Assembly: GCA_963971575.1 (NCBI GenBank)
Contig: OZ020622.1
Coordinates: 35,370,301-35,434,300 of the forward strand
Source of the DNA: Liopterus haemorrhoidalis
Lineage: Eukaryota; Arthropoda; Insecta; Coleoptera; Dytiscidae
Reading direction: 5' to 3'
DNA: 64,000 nucleotides
Shown: positions 20,346-31,300 of the stretch, in pieces
Layout: every line of letters begins with the position of its first letter
Numbering within the stretch: position 1 is the first letter of the stretch
Made by a program: the position numbers and the translations under genes
Notes under the pieces: model-generated
Told to the model about the DNA's origin: nothing
What the model saw: the letters and a program-made list of their open reading frames with translations, nothing else
The model's database searches: none

Positions 20346-20790
20346 CGAGTTAGGAGGACGCACGGAGGAAGGCAAAGTTGCACCAAGGCTAACAAACAAG
20401 CATATTTTCCTGAAGGCAAGGATAAGATGAAAGTTAAGTTCGCTACGCAGATCTTCAGCAGGTTTAACATTTGCTACAAGATGTAAGGTTATGGATGCAA
20501 GCGATACAGCGCAATTCGTAAAATTTATAGACTCGCTATTTAATAGTCTTAATAGCTGCATACGAACGACCAGAACGATGAACCATGCCTTAAGGGACGG
20601 TTGTGAAACATTTGAGTTCTGGGAATATGCCCTAAACGTATTAGAGAACATGTTTTTCTATCAAAATGGGAAGAAAGTACAAACACCGCCATCAAACAAG
20701 GAAATTTCCAGGTGACTATCTACAATGTTATAGTTTTATGGAAGAGCCTCATTCTCTTCCATAAGATCAAGACTTCAAAAAAATCGATTG
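20346..20790 (+). pseudogene. P-like transposase, segment D of copy 1
   Basis: In frame pieces: VMDASDTAQFVKFIDSLFNSLNS, MNHALRDGCETFEFWEYALNVLENMFFYQNGKK and a C-terminal stretch with stops. It corresponds to the part after the GTP-binding region in P-element transposases. It runs directly into another copy of segment A. Confidence 0.65.
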
Positions 20791-20796
20791 AAGATA

Positions 20797-21624
20797 TTCG
20801 ATTTGAAGATGTGTATGAAAAAGCGTGACAAAAATAGTTTTTTGCATCATCAATACATAAAGGATTTAAAGCTGACACCTGCAGGTGAGATACTATTGGG
20901 TAGCCAATTAAATAATAGATTCAAAAAAAGTGGTAGAAGATGGACACCTGATGAGAAAGCTTTATGCATCACAATGTATAAAACAAGCTCTGTAGATATT
21001 TATGTAAGCTGTTGGTATTGCCTCAAGAAAATGAGGGGTCTTGGTTTTAAGCACCTATTGACTAGGACATTAAATCAAGACCCTTTAAAAAATGTATTTG
21101 GTATCATAAGGAGTTTGTGTGGGCAAAATAATTCCCCAACAACTTCCCAGTTTGTTTCCGCGTATAAAACTTCCATCATAAATGTTCTGCTACATAATTC
21201 AAATGCAACAAACTGTGAAGATGATGGGACTAAATTCCTTACCAGCATCCGATCTCTCATAAGCCCAATACAGTCCTTTAGTGATCCCTTAGAGTCAGTT
21301 ATTCCTTTTACTCCCATTATTATTCCAGTCTTAAAGTCTGAAATGAAGACCTTTCAATTAAAAAAAATTATAAAGGAAGTTATTACTAATATTTATCAGA
21401 AAACAAAATTTGAGGTCCTGGCAACAGTTTCCGACCAGAGGTCAAGCAATAGAGCAGCACTTCGGAGCTCGTCCAGTAATTTTATTTTCGAAGTGAATGG
21501 AAAAGAGATTATTCATCAATTTGACGCCCCACATCTGCTGAAACGTCTGAGGAATAACTTTTTAACTAAAGATATTCACTTCGAAAATTGCGAAGAGGAC
21601 AGACAAAATATTTTAACGAGTTAG
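20797..21624 (+). pseudogene. P-like transposase, copy 2 in scrambled order (A, E, C)
   Basis: One continuous 276-codon frame. It starts with segment A again, then jumps to segment E (MRGLGFKHLLTRTLNQDPLKNVFGIIRSLCG), which belongs near the C-terminus, and returns to segment C (SEMKTFQLKKIIKEVI), nearly identical at the DNA level to 20061-20335. Segment B is missing. The ORF is open but cannot fold as a normal transposase; it shows rearrangement among closely related copies. Confidence 0.7.
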
Positions 21625-22090
21625 AAGGAGGCACGGAGGAAGGCAAAGTTGCATCAAGGCTAACCTACAAGCATATTTTTCTTGAAGGCAAGAATAAGAT
21701 GAAAGTTAAGTTCGCTACGCAGATCTTCAGCAGGTTTAACATTTGCTATAAGATGTAAGGTTATGGATGCAAGCGATACAGCGCAATTCGTAAAATTTAT
21801 AGACTCGCTATTTAATAGTCTTGTAGCTGCATACGAACGACCAGACCGATGAACCATGCCTTAAGGGACGGTTGTGAAACATTTGAGTTCTGGGAATATG
21901 CTCTAAACGTATTAGACAACATGTTTTTCTATCAAAATGGGAAAAAAAAGTACAAACACCACCATCAAACAAGGAACTTTCCAGGTGACTATCCACAATA
22001 TTATAGTTTTATGGAAGAGCCTCATTCTCTTCCATAAGATCAAGACTTCAAAAAAATCTATTAGCTATTTAATAAGTAACGTGAAAAATG
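21625..22090 (+). pseudogene. P-like transposase, segment D of copy 2
   Basis: Near-duplicate of 20346-20790 with small indels (for example an extra A-run in the Lys-rich GKKKYK). It continues a little further, into LFHKIKTSKKSISYLISNV. Confidence 0.65.
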
Positions 22091-22104
22091 CACGTAGGAA
22101 GTTA

Positions 22105-23165
22105 TTCGATTTGAAGATGTGTATGAAAAAGCGTGACAAAAATAGTTTTTGGCATCATCAATACATAAAGGATTTAAAGCTGACACCTGCAGGCGAGATA
22201 TTATTGGGTAGCCAATTAAATAATAGATTCAAAAAAAGTGGTAGAAGATGGACACCTGATGAGAAAGCTTTATGCATCACAATGTATAAAACAAGCTGTA
22301 TAGATATTTATGTAGGCTGTTAGTATTGCCTCAAGAGAATGAGGGGTCTTGGTTTTAAGCACCTATCGACTAGGACATTAAATCAAGACCCTTTAAAAAA
22401 TGTATTTGGTATCATAAGGAGTTTGTGTGGGCAAAATAATTACCCAACAACTTCCCAGTTTGTTTCCGCGTATAAAACTTCCATCATAAATGTTCTGCTA
22501 CATAATATCAAATGAAGATGATGGGACTAAATTCCTTACCAGCATCCGATTTCTCATAAGCTCAATACAGTCCTTTAGTGGTTTCTTAGAGTCAGTTATT
22601 CCTTTTACTCCTATTATTCCAGTCGATCCTAACAATACATCCATTCCTTCTGTTTTGTCGAACACAACCTCCTTTGATCCCAATAAATTTTTAAAAAACA
22701 TTCGCTTCTATACTATCTCGTACATTGCGGGGTTCATTTGTAGGAAGATTTTAAATAGAAACTGTAACAATTGCGGAAAATATTTTTTGGCTGAAATATG
22801 TTCAGACTCACATGCACTTATAATTATAAAAGATTACAGTAATTCCAAGAAAATGATGTATCCGTCAAAAGAGTTGATTGATGAGGTGGGAAGATGTAAA
22901 TAAATAGTTTTTAGCAATATCGTTAAATATATAAATAATGAGAAAATCGTTGAGCAACTATATAATTTATTAGATTTTAATATTAGCAACTATTTTTGTA
23001 GCCATAAAGATATAATTTATAGTAATTTTAAGAAGTCTATTGTTTATATAACGATAAAATATTTTGTAAATAATGTTAATAAAAAAAAATAAAAATGTTG
23101 ACTACAGAACCAACAATGTAGTTGACAATTACGACAAATTGTATGGCAAGAAAGTTAAGAGTTAA
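22105..23165 (+). pseudogene. P-like transposase, copy 3 (A, E, F) with C-terminus
   Basis: Segment A (to TAG at 22321), segment E in a shifted frame (LGFKHLSTRTLNQDPLKN...), then segment F: FLKNIRFYTISYIAGFICRKILNRNC, CGKYFLAEICSDSH, YPSKELIDEVGR. After a stop at 22901, IVKYINNEKIVEQLYNLLDF and a Lys-rich end carry on to about 23165. Segment F is the usual P-element C-terminus and appears only here. Confidence 0.65.
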
Positions 23166-23234
23166 TTAGTTTTGTTTATTTTGATATTGTCTTTTGTGTT
23201 TTCTTTTGTAAATTATGCCTAGATAATAGTATAT

Positions 23235-23385
23235 GAGAAATAAAATAACTCTACTTTTGGACAGTCAGTATTTATTTTCGAATCACAACGTTTCGCTGTT
23301 AGATAAACAACTGTATATCTAACAGTGAAAAGTTGTGATTCGAAAATAAATATTGACAGTCCAAAAGTAAGTTATTTTATTTCTC
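23235..23385. repeat. Near-perfect inverted repeat, ~70-bp arms
   Basis: Left arm about 23235-23304 and right arm about 23315-23385, separated by about 10 bp (AACAACTGTA). Pairing runs from GAGAAATAAAATAACT at the outside to GCTGTTAGATA at the loop with a few mismatches. It could be a fold-back MITE or the joined termini of the neighbouring P-like elements. Confidence 0.9.
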
Positions 23386-23570
23386 AGTAATTATAATGTA
23401 ATTTTATGTTTAAAAAATAGTTAGCTTAGATCTTTTATTTAAATTTATTTATTTAGATTCCTTATTTATGTTATTACAGGTTATTAAATATATGTATTTT
23501 CTTGTTTATTGTAAAACTTTTGTTAATATAAATAATTTTGTTGATATAAATAATATAATCTAAATAATGA
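23386..23570. other. AT-rich spacer
   Basis: No feature seen apart from AATAATTT-type low complexity. Confidence 0.4.
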
Positions 23571-23574
23571 AGAC

Positions 23575-23945
23575 ACTGATCCTAGTTTTCTTCATGGTGA
23601 AGAGTTTATACAAACTTGGAATAGTGCTCCAATAAAGTTGTTAATATCGTTGTACAATGAAATAAACCTAAAAGTGGGAAAATCATTAAAGTATAGAACA
23701 AAGAAAAAAATGTGGGAGGCAATAAAAATTAAATTAGAAAAACTTAGTTTTGTTTCACAGTGGGCCAAGTTGAAAACCAGTGGAAGACTTTCGAGAGAGG
23801 TTTTAAAAGAAAAACCGAAAATAATAAGTTAACGCGACGAGATTGCAAAACGTGTGAATTTCAAATTGAATTAGAAAATTGCTTAGACAAAAACTCTTCA
23901 ATATTCCCAGAATACCTGTTAGAAACGAGACGAGGGAATATCTTC
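23575..23945 (+). pseudogene. Trihelix Myb/SANT-like protein fragment
   Basis: Two frames joined at about 23755 read TWNSAPIKLLISLYNEINLKVGK...KKKMWEAIKIKLE, then VENQWKTFERGFKRKTENNKLTRRDCKTCEFQIELENCLDKN. This is a Myb/SANT-like trihelix DNA-binding domain of the kind encoded beside insect DNA transposases. At least one frameshift. No partner transposase adjoins it, unless it belongs to the ISL2EU-like fragment at 24.9 kb. Confidence 0.55.
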
Positions 23946-24109
23946 TAGAAAGTCAATGGAACAAAAGTTAACAAAATAGGCTGCCCAACAAACCATACCT
24001 GAAGACGCTCAAGAAGGAACATCAAGAAATGAAGAACTAAAAACCCGAAAATCGGAATCAACTGTAATGGCTTGTACACGTAACGAGTACAGTGGCGAAA
24101 CAGTGTTCT

Positions 24110-24156
24110 CGGCCGAGTGCTCGGTTGGTATAAACATATTACCGAGCACTCGGCCG
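24110..24156. repeat. Perfect 16-bp-arm palindrome
   Basis: CGGCCGAGTGCTCGGT at 24110-24125 and its exact reverse complement ACCGAGCACTCGGCCG at 24141-24156, with a 15-bp AT-rich loop. CTCGG recurs several times downstream, so this may be a structured element terminus. Confidence 0.85.
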
Positions 24157-24304
24157 GGCGTTCGGGCTAGTAGGATGGCGAGACAGTAACTCGGACCCTT
24201 TTCTATTTACTAGACCGAGTGCCAACCCCCCACCCGACCGGCACTGACTCGCTAGCCCACACGGCATGTTTGAACACACGCTCGGTGCGTACTCGCCACT
24301 CGCT

Positions 24305-24415
24305 TCAACACCACTTGTTACTGTATTACTTGTTACTGTACCACTTGTTACTGTACCACTTGTTACTGTACCACTTATTACTGTACCACTTGTTACTGTA
24401 CCTCGTGTTGATGTT
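24305..24415. repeat. 17-bp minisatellite
   Basis: About six copies of ACTTGTTACTGTACC(AC) immediately upstream of the MADF exon. Its translations give a Leu/Tyr repeat that is not a gene. Confidence 0.85.
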
Positions 24416-24431
24416 ACCGTTGTTTTAAAAT

Positions 24432-24778
24432 ATGGCTGATAATAAATGGAACTGTGATACAACCACAAAATTTATTCAAGTGTATAAATTACATACATAT
24501 TTGTGGAACTTCAAGTCTTCGGACTACAAAAATAAACAAAAACGAGACGCTGCATACGTTTCAATTGTGCAAGAAATTAATATTGCTGGTTTTGGAATAC
24601 AAGATGTTAAGAATAAAATTAAAAATTTAAGATCGACGTACAGCAGGAAATGAAAAAAATTAATGAATCAAAGAAATCAGGCGCTGGGCTAAGCAAAGTG
24701 TACACCTCAAATATAAAATGGCTTAAGGAGATGGAAGAGGTGTTCATGAATGATCTAAATAGAAAAACATATGAAAAT
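24432..24778 (+). pseudogene. MADF-domain accessory protein, exon 1
   Basis: ATG at 24432: MADNKWNCDTTTKFIQVYK, LWNFKSSDYKNKQKRDAAY and QDVKNKIKNLRSTY form a full MADF domain. A frameshift at about 24647 is needed to continue INESKKSGAGLSKVYTSN and KWLKEMEEVF, ending at a GTGAGT donor at 24779. The domain binds DNA and is the usual partner of PIF/Harbinger-type transposases. No downstream exon was found before the ISL2EU-like sequence. Confidence 0.7.
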
Positions 24779-24879
24779 GTGAGTATTTTATTTTAATTCA
24801 GGCATGTTTTTCATGTACTTCAATGCCATCATTAAATTTACCTATGAAATCGTTTAATAAGAAGGAAAGTTTATGTGAC

Positions 24880-25409
24880 AAAAATCGTCAAGATAGATTC
24901 GAAAGAAGAAAATTGTTACGGGAAAAACATCATTGCGAGATCTTTCGGAAAAGAAAAAAGTAGCTGTAAGTGGGTTATTAGACCTAGTAAATTTACCTCC
25001 ACTGGAATTAAAACATGAAGATAAAAGTGTGGAAGTGACCAGTGGTGATTTTGTTTTGAGTTTTTCCAACACTATAAAAGATAATTCATCTCTGATCTCT
25101 TTAAGTGGCAATAATTTCTTTAGAACTTTTAGGTCAGGTAACGAATATAGTGAATAAACACTTTCCCCAAAAAAGCATTTTGTCGATTAGTGTTAAAGAC
25201 AGAATTTTACTGGTTTTCATAAAATTAAAGCTGACAGTAAAATTTAAAGTGCTATCTTTCTTTTTCAAAATTATACCATCGCTCTGCAGTAGTATATTTG
25301 CAGAATATGTGTCACATTTATCAGCAATTTTACATTCGTGTATAAAATGGCCTTCTCTGGAAGAAATAAAGAATAACATTCCAAAATGTTTCACAGATTT
25401 TTCATTACG
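24880..25409 (+). pseudogene. ISL2EU/Harbinger-type transposase, N-terminal part
   Basis: Frames give KKKVAVSGLLDLVNLPPLELKH, VEVTSGDFVLSF and, from about 25145, VKDRILLVFIKLKLTVKFKVLSFFFKI, EYVSHLSAILHSCIKWPSLEEIK and IPKCFTDF. The last block is the helix-turn-helix and entry to the DDE domain of DDE_Tnp_4 transposases (ISL2EU group). It is cut at CFTDF by the LINE 3'-UTR fragment, so no catalytic residue is present. Confidence 0.6.
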
Positions 25410-25553
25410 CAGCCCATCTACATGACTGCACTACATATTAAAAACAATAAATAAATAGATAAAATCAATAAAATTACGCAAACTCAATAAAAGATATCTT
25501 GCACAGACAAACACAAATAAATAAGATAAAAGGTCTGTTCGAAAATTTGAACA
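25410..25553 (-). repeat. Internal 3'-UTR fragment of the I-superfamily LINE
   Basis: Matches the 3' UTR of L1 (about 9601-9764) with ~15% divergence: GCAGCCCATCT, the ATAAATAAAT run, ACTCAATAAAAGA, CTTGCAC and GTCTGTTCGAAAATTTGAACA. It lacks both the terminal hairpin with (CTAA)n tail and the rest of the LINE. Confidence 0.8.
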
Positions 25554-25673
25554 TTTCCCATAAAGAAGAAAGAATAAAATATCTTTTCTGTACAGATTAT
25601 TTCATTAACTTTTAATGTTAAGACATGATACTTTTGACCTTGTAAACTTAAAAGTTTGTTTTTTTGTTTACAG

Positions 25674-26799
25674 AATAACCTACCAGGTCACATTAAGGAA
25701 ATGCTAGATAGGAAGCTGCAAAAAAAAGGCAAAGGAAAATATCCTCCGAATTTGAGAAGATTCGCCTTAACGTTAAATTTTTATTCTTCTACGGCGTATA
25801 ACTACGTGAGGATTTTTTTTTTAACCTTTTACCCCAACCATCTACATTAAGAAGTTGGTCGTAGATGGGTCGCCAGGATTCACCGCAGAATCCTTCAGTT
25901 TATTATCTTTATAAGCAAAAAAATAGTGCAATGCCAGTATTACACAATATTGTCATTCATGAAATGGCAATACGTAACCAGATTATTTACGATAAAAATA
26001 AGTTTTATGGTGGGGTAGACTTGGGGACCATCCAAGAAGGAGTGGATAATGACAATGTCATTCAAGCCACGCAAGTCTTGGTTTTCATGGCAGTAGCAAT
26101 TAACGGCAATTGGAAAGTACCCTTAGGGTACTTTTTAATAAAGGGATTGAATGGCGTTGAAATGACCAACCTTTTTAGTGCGCTGTTTTGCGTTAATAGA
26201 AGAAACGGGTGTAAAAGTCTTTTCAGTGACTTTCGATGGAGCGGCTGTAAATATCAGCATCTGCCGAAATTTAAGTGCCAATTTTAACCATTATGAACAT
26301 TTCCAACCCTGATTCAAAAATCCAATTAACCAACACAAAATTTATATATTTTGGGATGCCTGCCACAAACTGGTCCGAAACACATTGGGGGACAAGAAGA
26401 TATTGTTGAATGGACAAATCATTACATTGAATGAAAATATATTGAAGCTTTGCATTCGTTCCAAACAAAAGAAAAGTTATATTGTGCAAACAAGTTGACA
26501 AAAAAACATGTGCAATTCTACGATAATCGCATATATGTCAAATTGTGCGTGCAGACATTAAGCGAGAGCGTGTCTACGTCTTTACTTGTTTTAAAAGATC
26601 TTCAAATTCACGAGTTTTTATATTGTGAACCAACGGCTATATTTTGTCAAATGTTTAATGAAATTTTCGATCTTTTAAATTGCAGAAATAAATTTTCGAA
26701 TAAAAAAACTAACTTAATATTCCACTCGATTTCGAGAATTTCGAGAGGTTGCAGCTTGATTCAAAAAATATAATAGAAAATTTAAAAGATTTAAATGGG
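25674..26799 (+). pseudogene. P-element/THAP9-like transposase, 5' part (family P1, copy 1)
   Basis: Exon opens after TTTACAG (25673): LPGHIKEMLDRKLQKKGKGKYPPNLRR, FYSSTAYNYVR. After a frameshift near 25810 come MPVLHNIVIHEMAIRNQIIYD, FYGGVDLG, TQVLVFMAVAINGNWKVPLGYF and LFSDFRWSGC (the catalytic-core region, with the expected TFDGA altered). The GTP-binding region follows with stops. It ends at ...GATTTAAATGGG, where T3 is inserted, and resumes at 40420. The copy at 43.56-44.64 kb shows the sequence without the insertion. Confidence 0.75.
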
Positions 26800-27019
26800 A
26801 GCCTGTTACCGCAGATATCTCGCGATCGGGTGGTCGTAGCGCGATTTATCATACGTCATTGGATTCAGCGAGTCATTTTCCATCGATCGCGACCCGTAAC
26901 ACTGCTAAAAACTCATATTTAGAGTTATTTTAATTAATAAGGTAAGGTCTAAATTCCTATATCTGGGCGTGGCTTACGCCACTATTGGTTAGGCTCCTTC
27001 CCCCACCCCAAACCAACTG

Positions 27020-27027
27020 TATAAAAG
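27020..27027 (+). promoter_or_regulatory. TATA box of T3
   Basis: TATAAAAG 216 bp inside the proposed 5' end, with an ATTGG box about 35 bp upstream (26984). It is followed 130 bp later by a GTGAGT donor-like site (27153). Confidence 0.5.
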
Positions 27028-27315
27028 AAGCGAGCGTTCAACGCAGAGCTACAAGTTGGCCGAGTGACTCCGAGCTGTTCACACGTATGTGTTGTCTGCC
27101 GGTGTTTATTTGGGTATTTTCATCTGACTGAGCGTGCTTTTCAACGATAGCGGTGAGTATAAAGTGCGTGCTGTCTGGTTTATCGCGATCTACGGTTATT
27201 TAATAACCGCAACGATCGGCTATAGACTGTTTTAGCAGGTTTAGCCGCAACTTTTGAATATTAATTGAATCTTCTTTTAATATACACCCGTATAGCTCTG
27301 TTTAGAGCTATCGGG

Positions 27316-28028
27316 ATGACTCCCGGTGGTCGCGCTGGCGCCTCCGGGAGGGCTCCAGCCAGCTCTCCTAGATCTCATCCTCGACGGGTGTTGAGTGATG
27401 GGGTCTGCGTTAAGCCCCCTGAAAAGCCTCACGGTGCAGTGACTACTGTCACCGTTGAGGTACACCGGAGTGCTGACTCTGCAGCTTCGGACTCTCGACC
27501 TCCGTCGAGGGCTTCGAGCTTCAGGTCAGCTACTTCCGGAAGTATCCGTAAAGAAGCCACCTCTGCTAGTGCAAGTGGTAAGACTCACGGACGTCGCAAT
27601 AGTGACTCCGTTGAGACACTAGCTGGCATCCCCGCCGCTAGCAACATGCGTGACAAGTTCCGCAAAACGTCCTCTCCAGCTGCTTCCGTAAGCAATAAAG
27701 CTGGAAGAAAATCGAAGCAATCTAGATCATTGCGAGCTGGCGTTCCCGCCGCCATTCCAACTACGTCGAGTGTTTCGTCAGTTTTGTCTCCATCGGGCTG
27801 TGCTCCTTCCAGCCAGCCTGATGCAGCATCATCAAGCCGCTCCAGCGGCTCCATTGTGTCTCCAGCTGGCGTTCCCGCAACTGGAGATAAACCTAAATCG
27901 AAAAGTGGCTCCGCTTCGAAGTCACGGCTGGAGAACCGCGCTTTCGGTAGTCTCATCAATGACTCCGATACGTACGCGAATTCTGGTCGTGCTTCGAGAC
28001 CTGCGTCGAGTATGTCATCGTCCTATCA
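27316..28028 (+). pseudogene. Jockey ORF1, 5' part
   Basis: ATG at 27316 (MTPGGRAGASGRAP). It encodes a Ser/Ala/Pro-rich, basic N-terminal region without a fold I recognise, including four near-repeats of AG(I/V)PA. The frame runs into L2 at SSYQ. Joining 28028 to 34190 (removing L2 and one duplication, 6161 bp) continues the frame, giving an ORF1 of 785 residues. The gene was intact until L2 arrived. Confidence 0.85.
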
Positions 28029-28353
28029 GTTAGTTAGTTAGTTAGTTGAAATTTTTGGCGCACAGCAACAAAGGCTATTTGCGCCTAACGCAGCCCATCT
28101 AAATGACTAGACTATATATTAAAAAATAAAAATTTAGACAATAAATAAATAAATAAATAAATAAATAAAATCATTAAAAGTACGCATACTCAATAAAAGA
28201 AGTCTTGCACTGACAAACACAAATAAATAATATAAAAAGTCTGTTCGAAAATTTGAACAGACTCAGGGTGATGGTAAGAGGCTGTAAAGGGGCCAATTAC
28301 CATCGTATATCACAGTCAATAACTAGAAACACATTAAAATAAGGTGCAAGACT

Positions 28354-31300
28354 TCACACATAAAACAATAAGTTCGATTCTCTCAGGAAGAGTATCAGCC
28401 TGTCCATGAGTACCCTGTCGTCACCTAAAGCAACTGACAGGTCATAGCACAGGCCTAACCTCTCCCTGACATCCTCGAACTGTACACATTCGGTTAAAAT
28501 GTGTAACACAGACAAATCTGTGTTACACGTCTCACAGACAGGGGACTCTTCACCTCGAAGGAGGTGTCCATGGGTCCACCAACAGTGACCTATACGAAGG
28601 CGTGTGATGGCGGTTTCCTCCCTGCGGTTAATCCTGCAGGAAGAACCCCATGGTTTAACGTCTCCCTTAATCTGTCGTAACTTAACGTTCTGTGTGCGGC
28701 TCCACTCATGTTGCCACATGTCTAAAACCAGATGTGTCAGATGACTCTTTGCGTCATCTGGAAAAACGAAACTCACATCAATCATAGGTCTGCGAGAGGC
28801 GGCTTTTGCACCTGCATCTGCCGCTTCGTTGCCGTTAATACCAACATGTCCCGGTATCCAAAACAGCTCTACCCTCACATTCTGAGCATTCAGGTTGTGG
28901 AGTAGCAACCGGATCTTTAGTACAAGAGGATGCACTGGATCTGGATCTTGGATACTGTTCAGAGAGCTCAGCGAGTCCGTCAAGATAACACTTGACCGAC
29001 TTTGCTCTGACGAAACAAAACACAGGGCCTTGAAAATAGCGTACAGCTCAGCAGTGTACACACTCGTTATGGAGTGCAGACGGTACTGAAACTGTTGGCG
29101 TGGATTCAAAACAACGAACGCACACCCAACCCTGGTTCCGGATTTTGATCCGTCAGTAAAAATGACAGTATCCTCGAACCTAGGGACCAGTGTTCTTTGT
29201 AACTCATGTTGGTATTCGATAGGCAACGTAGTATCTTTATCAAACCTAGTTAATGTGAGGTTCACAAGTGGACGCGGTAGCGTCCATGGTGGAACAGCAC
29301 ACAAAACGAAACTTGCCATTTCAGGCATATTAAAATCAATATCGCCCAAAATGTCGAAAGTCCTCAGACCAAAAGGCCTATTGGCTCTTGGTTTTCTGTC
29401 ATATATTTCTGTATGCCTATTTTGTAGAATAGGGTCATACGCGGGATGATCTGGCTTGGCACTGAGTGCAGCCATATACCGCAAGGATAGAATTTTACGA
29501 CGATTGTACAGTGACGGTTCGCCTGCTTCACACAGCAGGCTTAGTATTGGACTGGTGCGAAATGCACCTGTGGCCAATCTAACCCCAGTGTGATGTACAG
29601 TGTCAAGAATTCTTATCTCTTGGTGTTTAGCTGACCCATAAGCTAGACATCCATAGTCCAGCTTAGAGCGCACTAGAGAACGATACAAACGCAACATGAC
29701 AGTGCGGTCTGCACCCCATGTCTTGTGACTGAGGACCCGCAACAAATTGAGCGACTTTTGGCATTTTTTCTTGACGGACAAAAAATGTGCCCGCCAAGAT
29801 AGACGGCTATCGAACACGAGACCCAGAAATCTGGCAGTATCGGCAAATGGTAACTGTGCTCCATTTAGTGTGAGTGTAGGATTGGGATGTACACCCCTTT
29901 TCCTACTAAAATGGACACATACAGTTTTGCTGGTCGAGAATTTAAAGCCATTTTCGGTTGCCCATGTATCGAGACGATTGATAGTCAGCTGAAGCTGACG
30001 TTCGATTGTACTAGTCTTTTGTCCGGCGACAAAGATACCAATGTCGTCGACAAATATCGAACTCTGTACAGGTAATCGAATACATGAAGCTGCACCGTTA
30101 ATGGCAATTAAAAATAGCGTAACGCTCAGTATGGAGCCCTGTGGGACCCCATTGTCCAGTGCGAACATTTGTGACAAGGTATTTCCGATCCGCACCCTGA
30201 AGCGCCGGTTCGACATGAAGTCTTTTATAAAGAACATCAAGCGTCCCCGGAGACCCCAGGAATGCAGAGTACGGAGAATACCATAAATCCATGCAGTGTC
30301 ATAGGCTTTCTCAATATCGAAAAACACAGCTACCAGGTGTTTGTTTTCAACGAAAGCATTTCTGATAGCTGTCTCTAGTCTGACCAGATGATCTGCTGTT
30401 GAGCGGTGACGGCGAAAGCCGCACTGTGTGTTGGCCAGCAAGTCGTTTGATTCTAAAAACCAAATCAGACGCTTGCTGATCATTCGCTCCATGAGCTTGC
30501 AGAGACAACTGGTCAGTGATATTGGTCTATAGCTAGAGGGCAAGTGTTTATCTTTCCCGACTTTGGGGATAGGAATTATATGAGATTCCTTCCACTTGGT
30601 CGGGCACTTGCCCTCAGTCCATATCCTGTTATAGACATTCAAAAGCCTAGACTTAGATGATTCCGGAAGATTTCGGATCATACCATAATGTATCGCATCT
30701 GGACCAGGAGAGCTATCCTTACACTTTGACATCGCGCTATCTAGCTCTTCACGAGAGAAAAGCAGGTTGTATACCTCGTCGTTCCTAGAAAAGAAATTTA
30801 GAGGTATAGATTCGAGGCCTGCTTTACGAGTTAGAAACTCGGGTGAATAATGTTCAGAGCTAGAATTGAACGCAAAATTAGATGCCAAAGTGTTAGCAAT
30901 TTCGACCGCTGAGGTAACTACGTTACCATTTACCGATAGACCAGCAATGGCTGTAGCTGTATTTAGACCGGATATTTTCCGGACCTTCTCCCAAACTTTG
31001 GCCACTGGAGTGGCAACTGTAACGGTGCATACGTATTTGCGCCATGATTCGCGCTTGCTTTCTTTCACAATCCTCTTAGCACGAGCTTTCGCTCGTTGGA
31101 AGGCTATCATGTTTGTCTCTGTTGGACAACGACGGAATGTATTGAAGAGGTGTCTCCTTTCACGTAGCGCCAAGTCGCATTCCTCGTTCCACCAGGGAAC
31201 GGGAACTCGACGGGGCTGAGTGGATGACAGCGGTATGCTGCTTTCAGCCGCGCTCGTGATGGAATCCGTGAAATGATTCACCTCTTCGTCTACGCTCAAG

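Noticed and set aside
20797..21624. A complete functional P-like transposase
   Set aside because: The 276-codon ORF is open but its segments are out of order and segment B is missing.
24219..24428. Small Leu/Tyr-repeat protein
   Set aside because: It is a reading of the 17-bp minisatellite.
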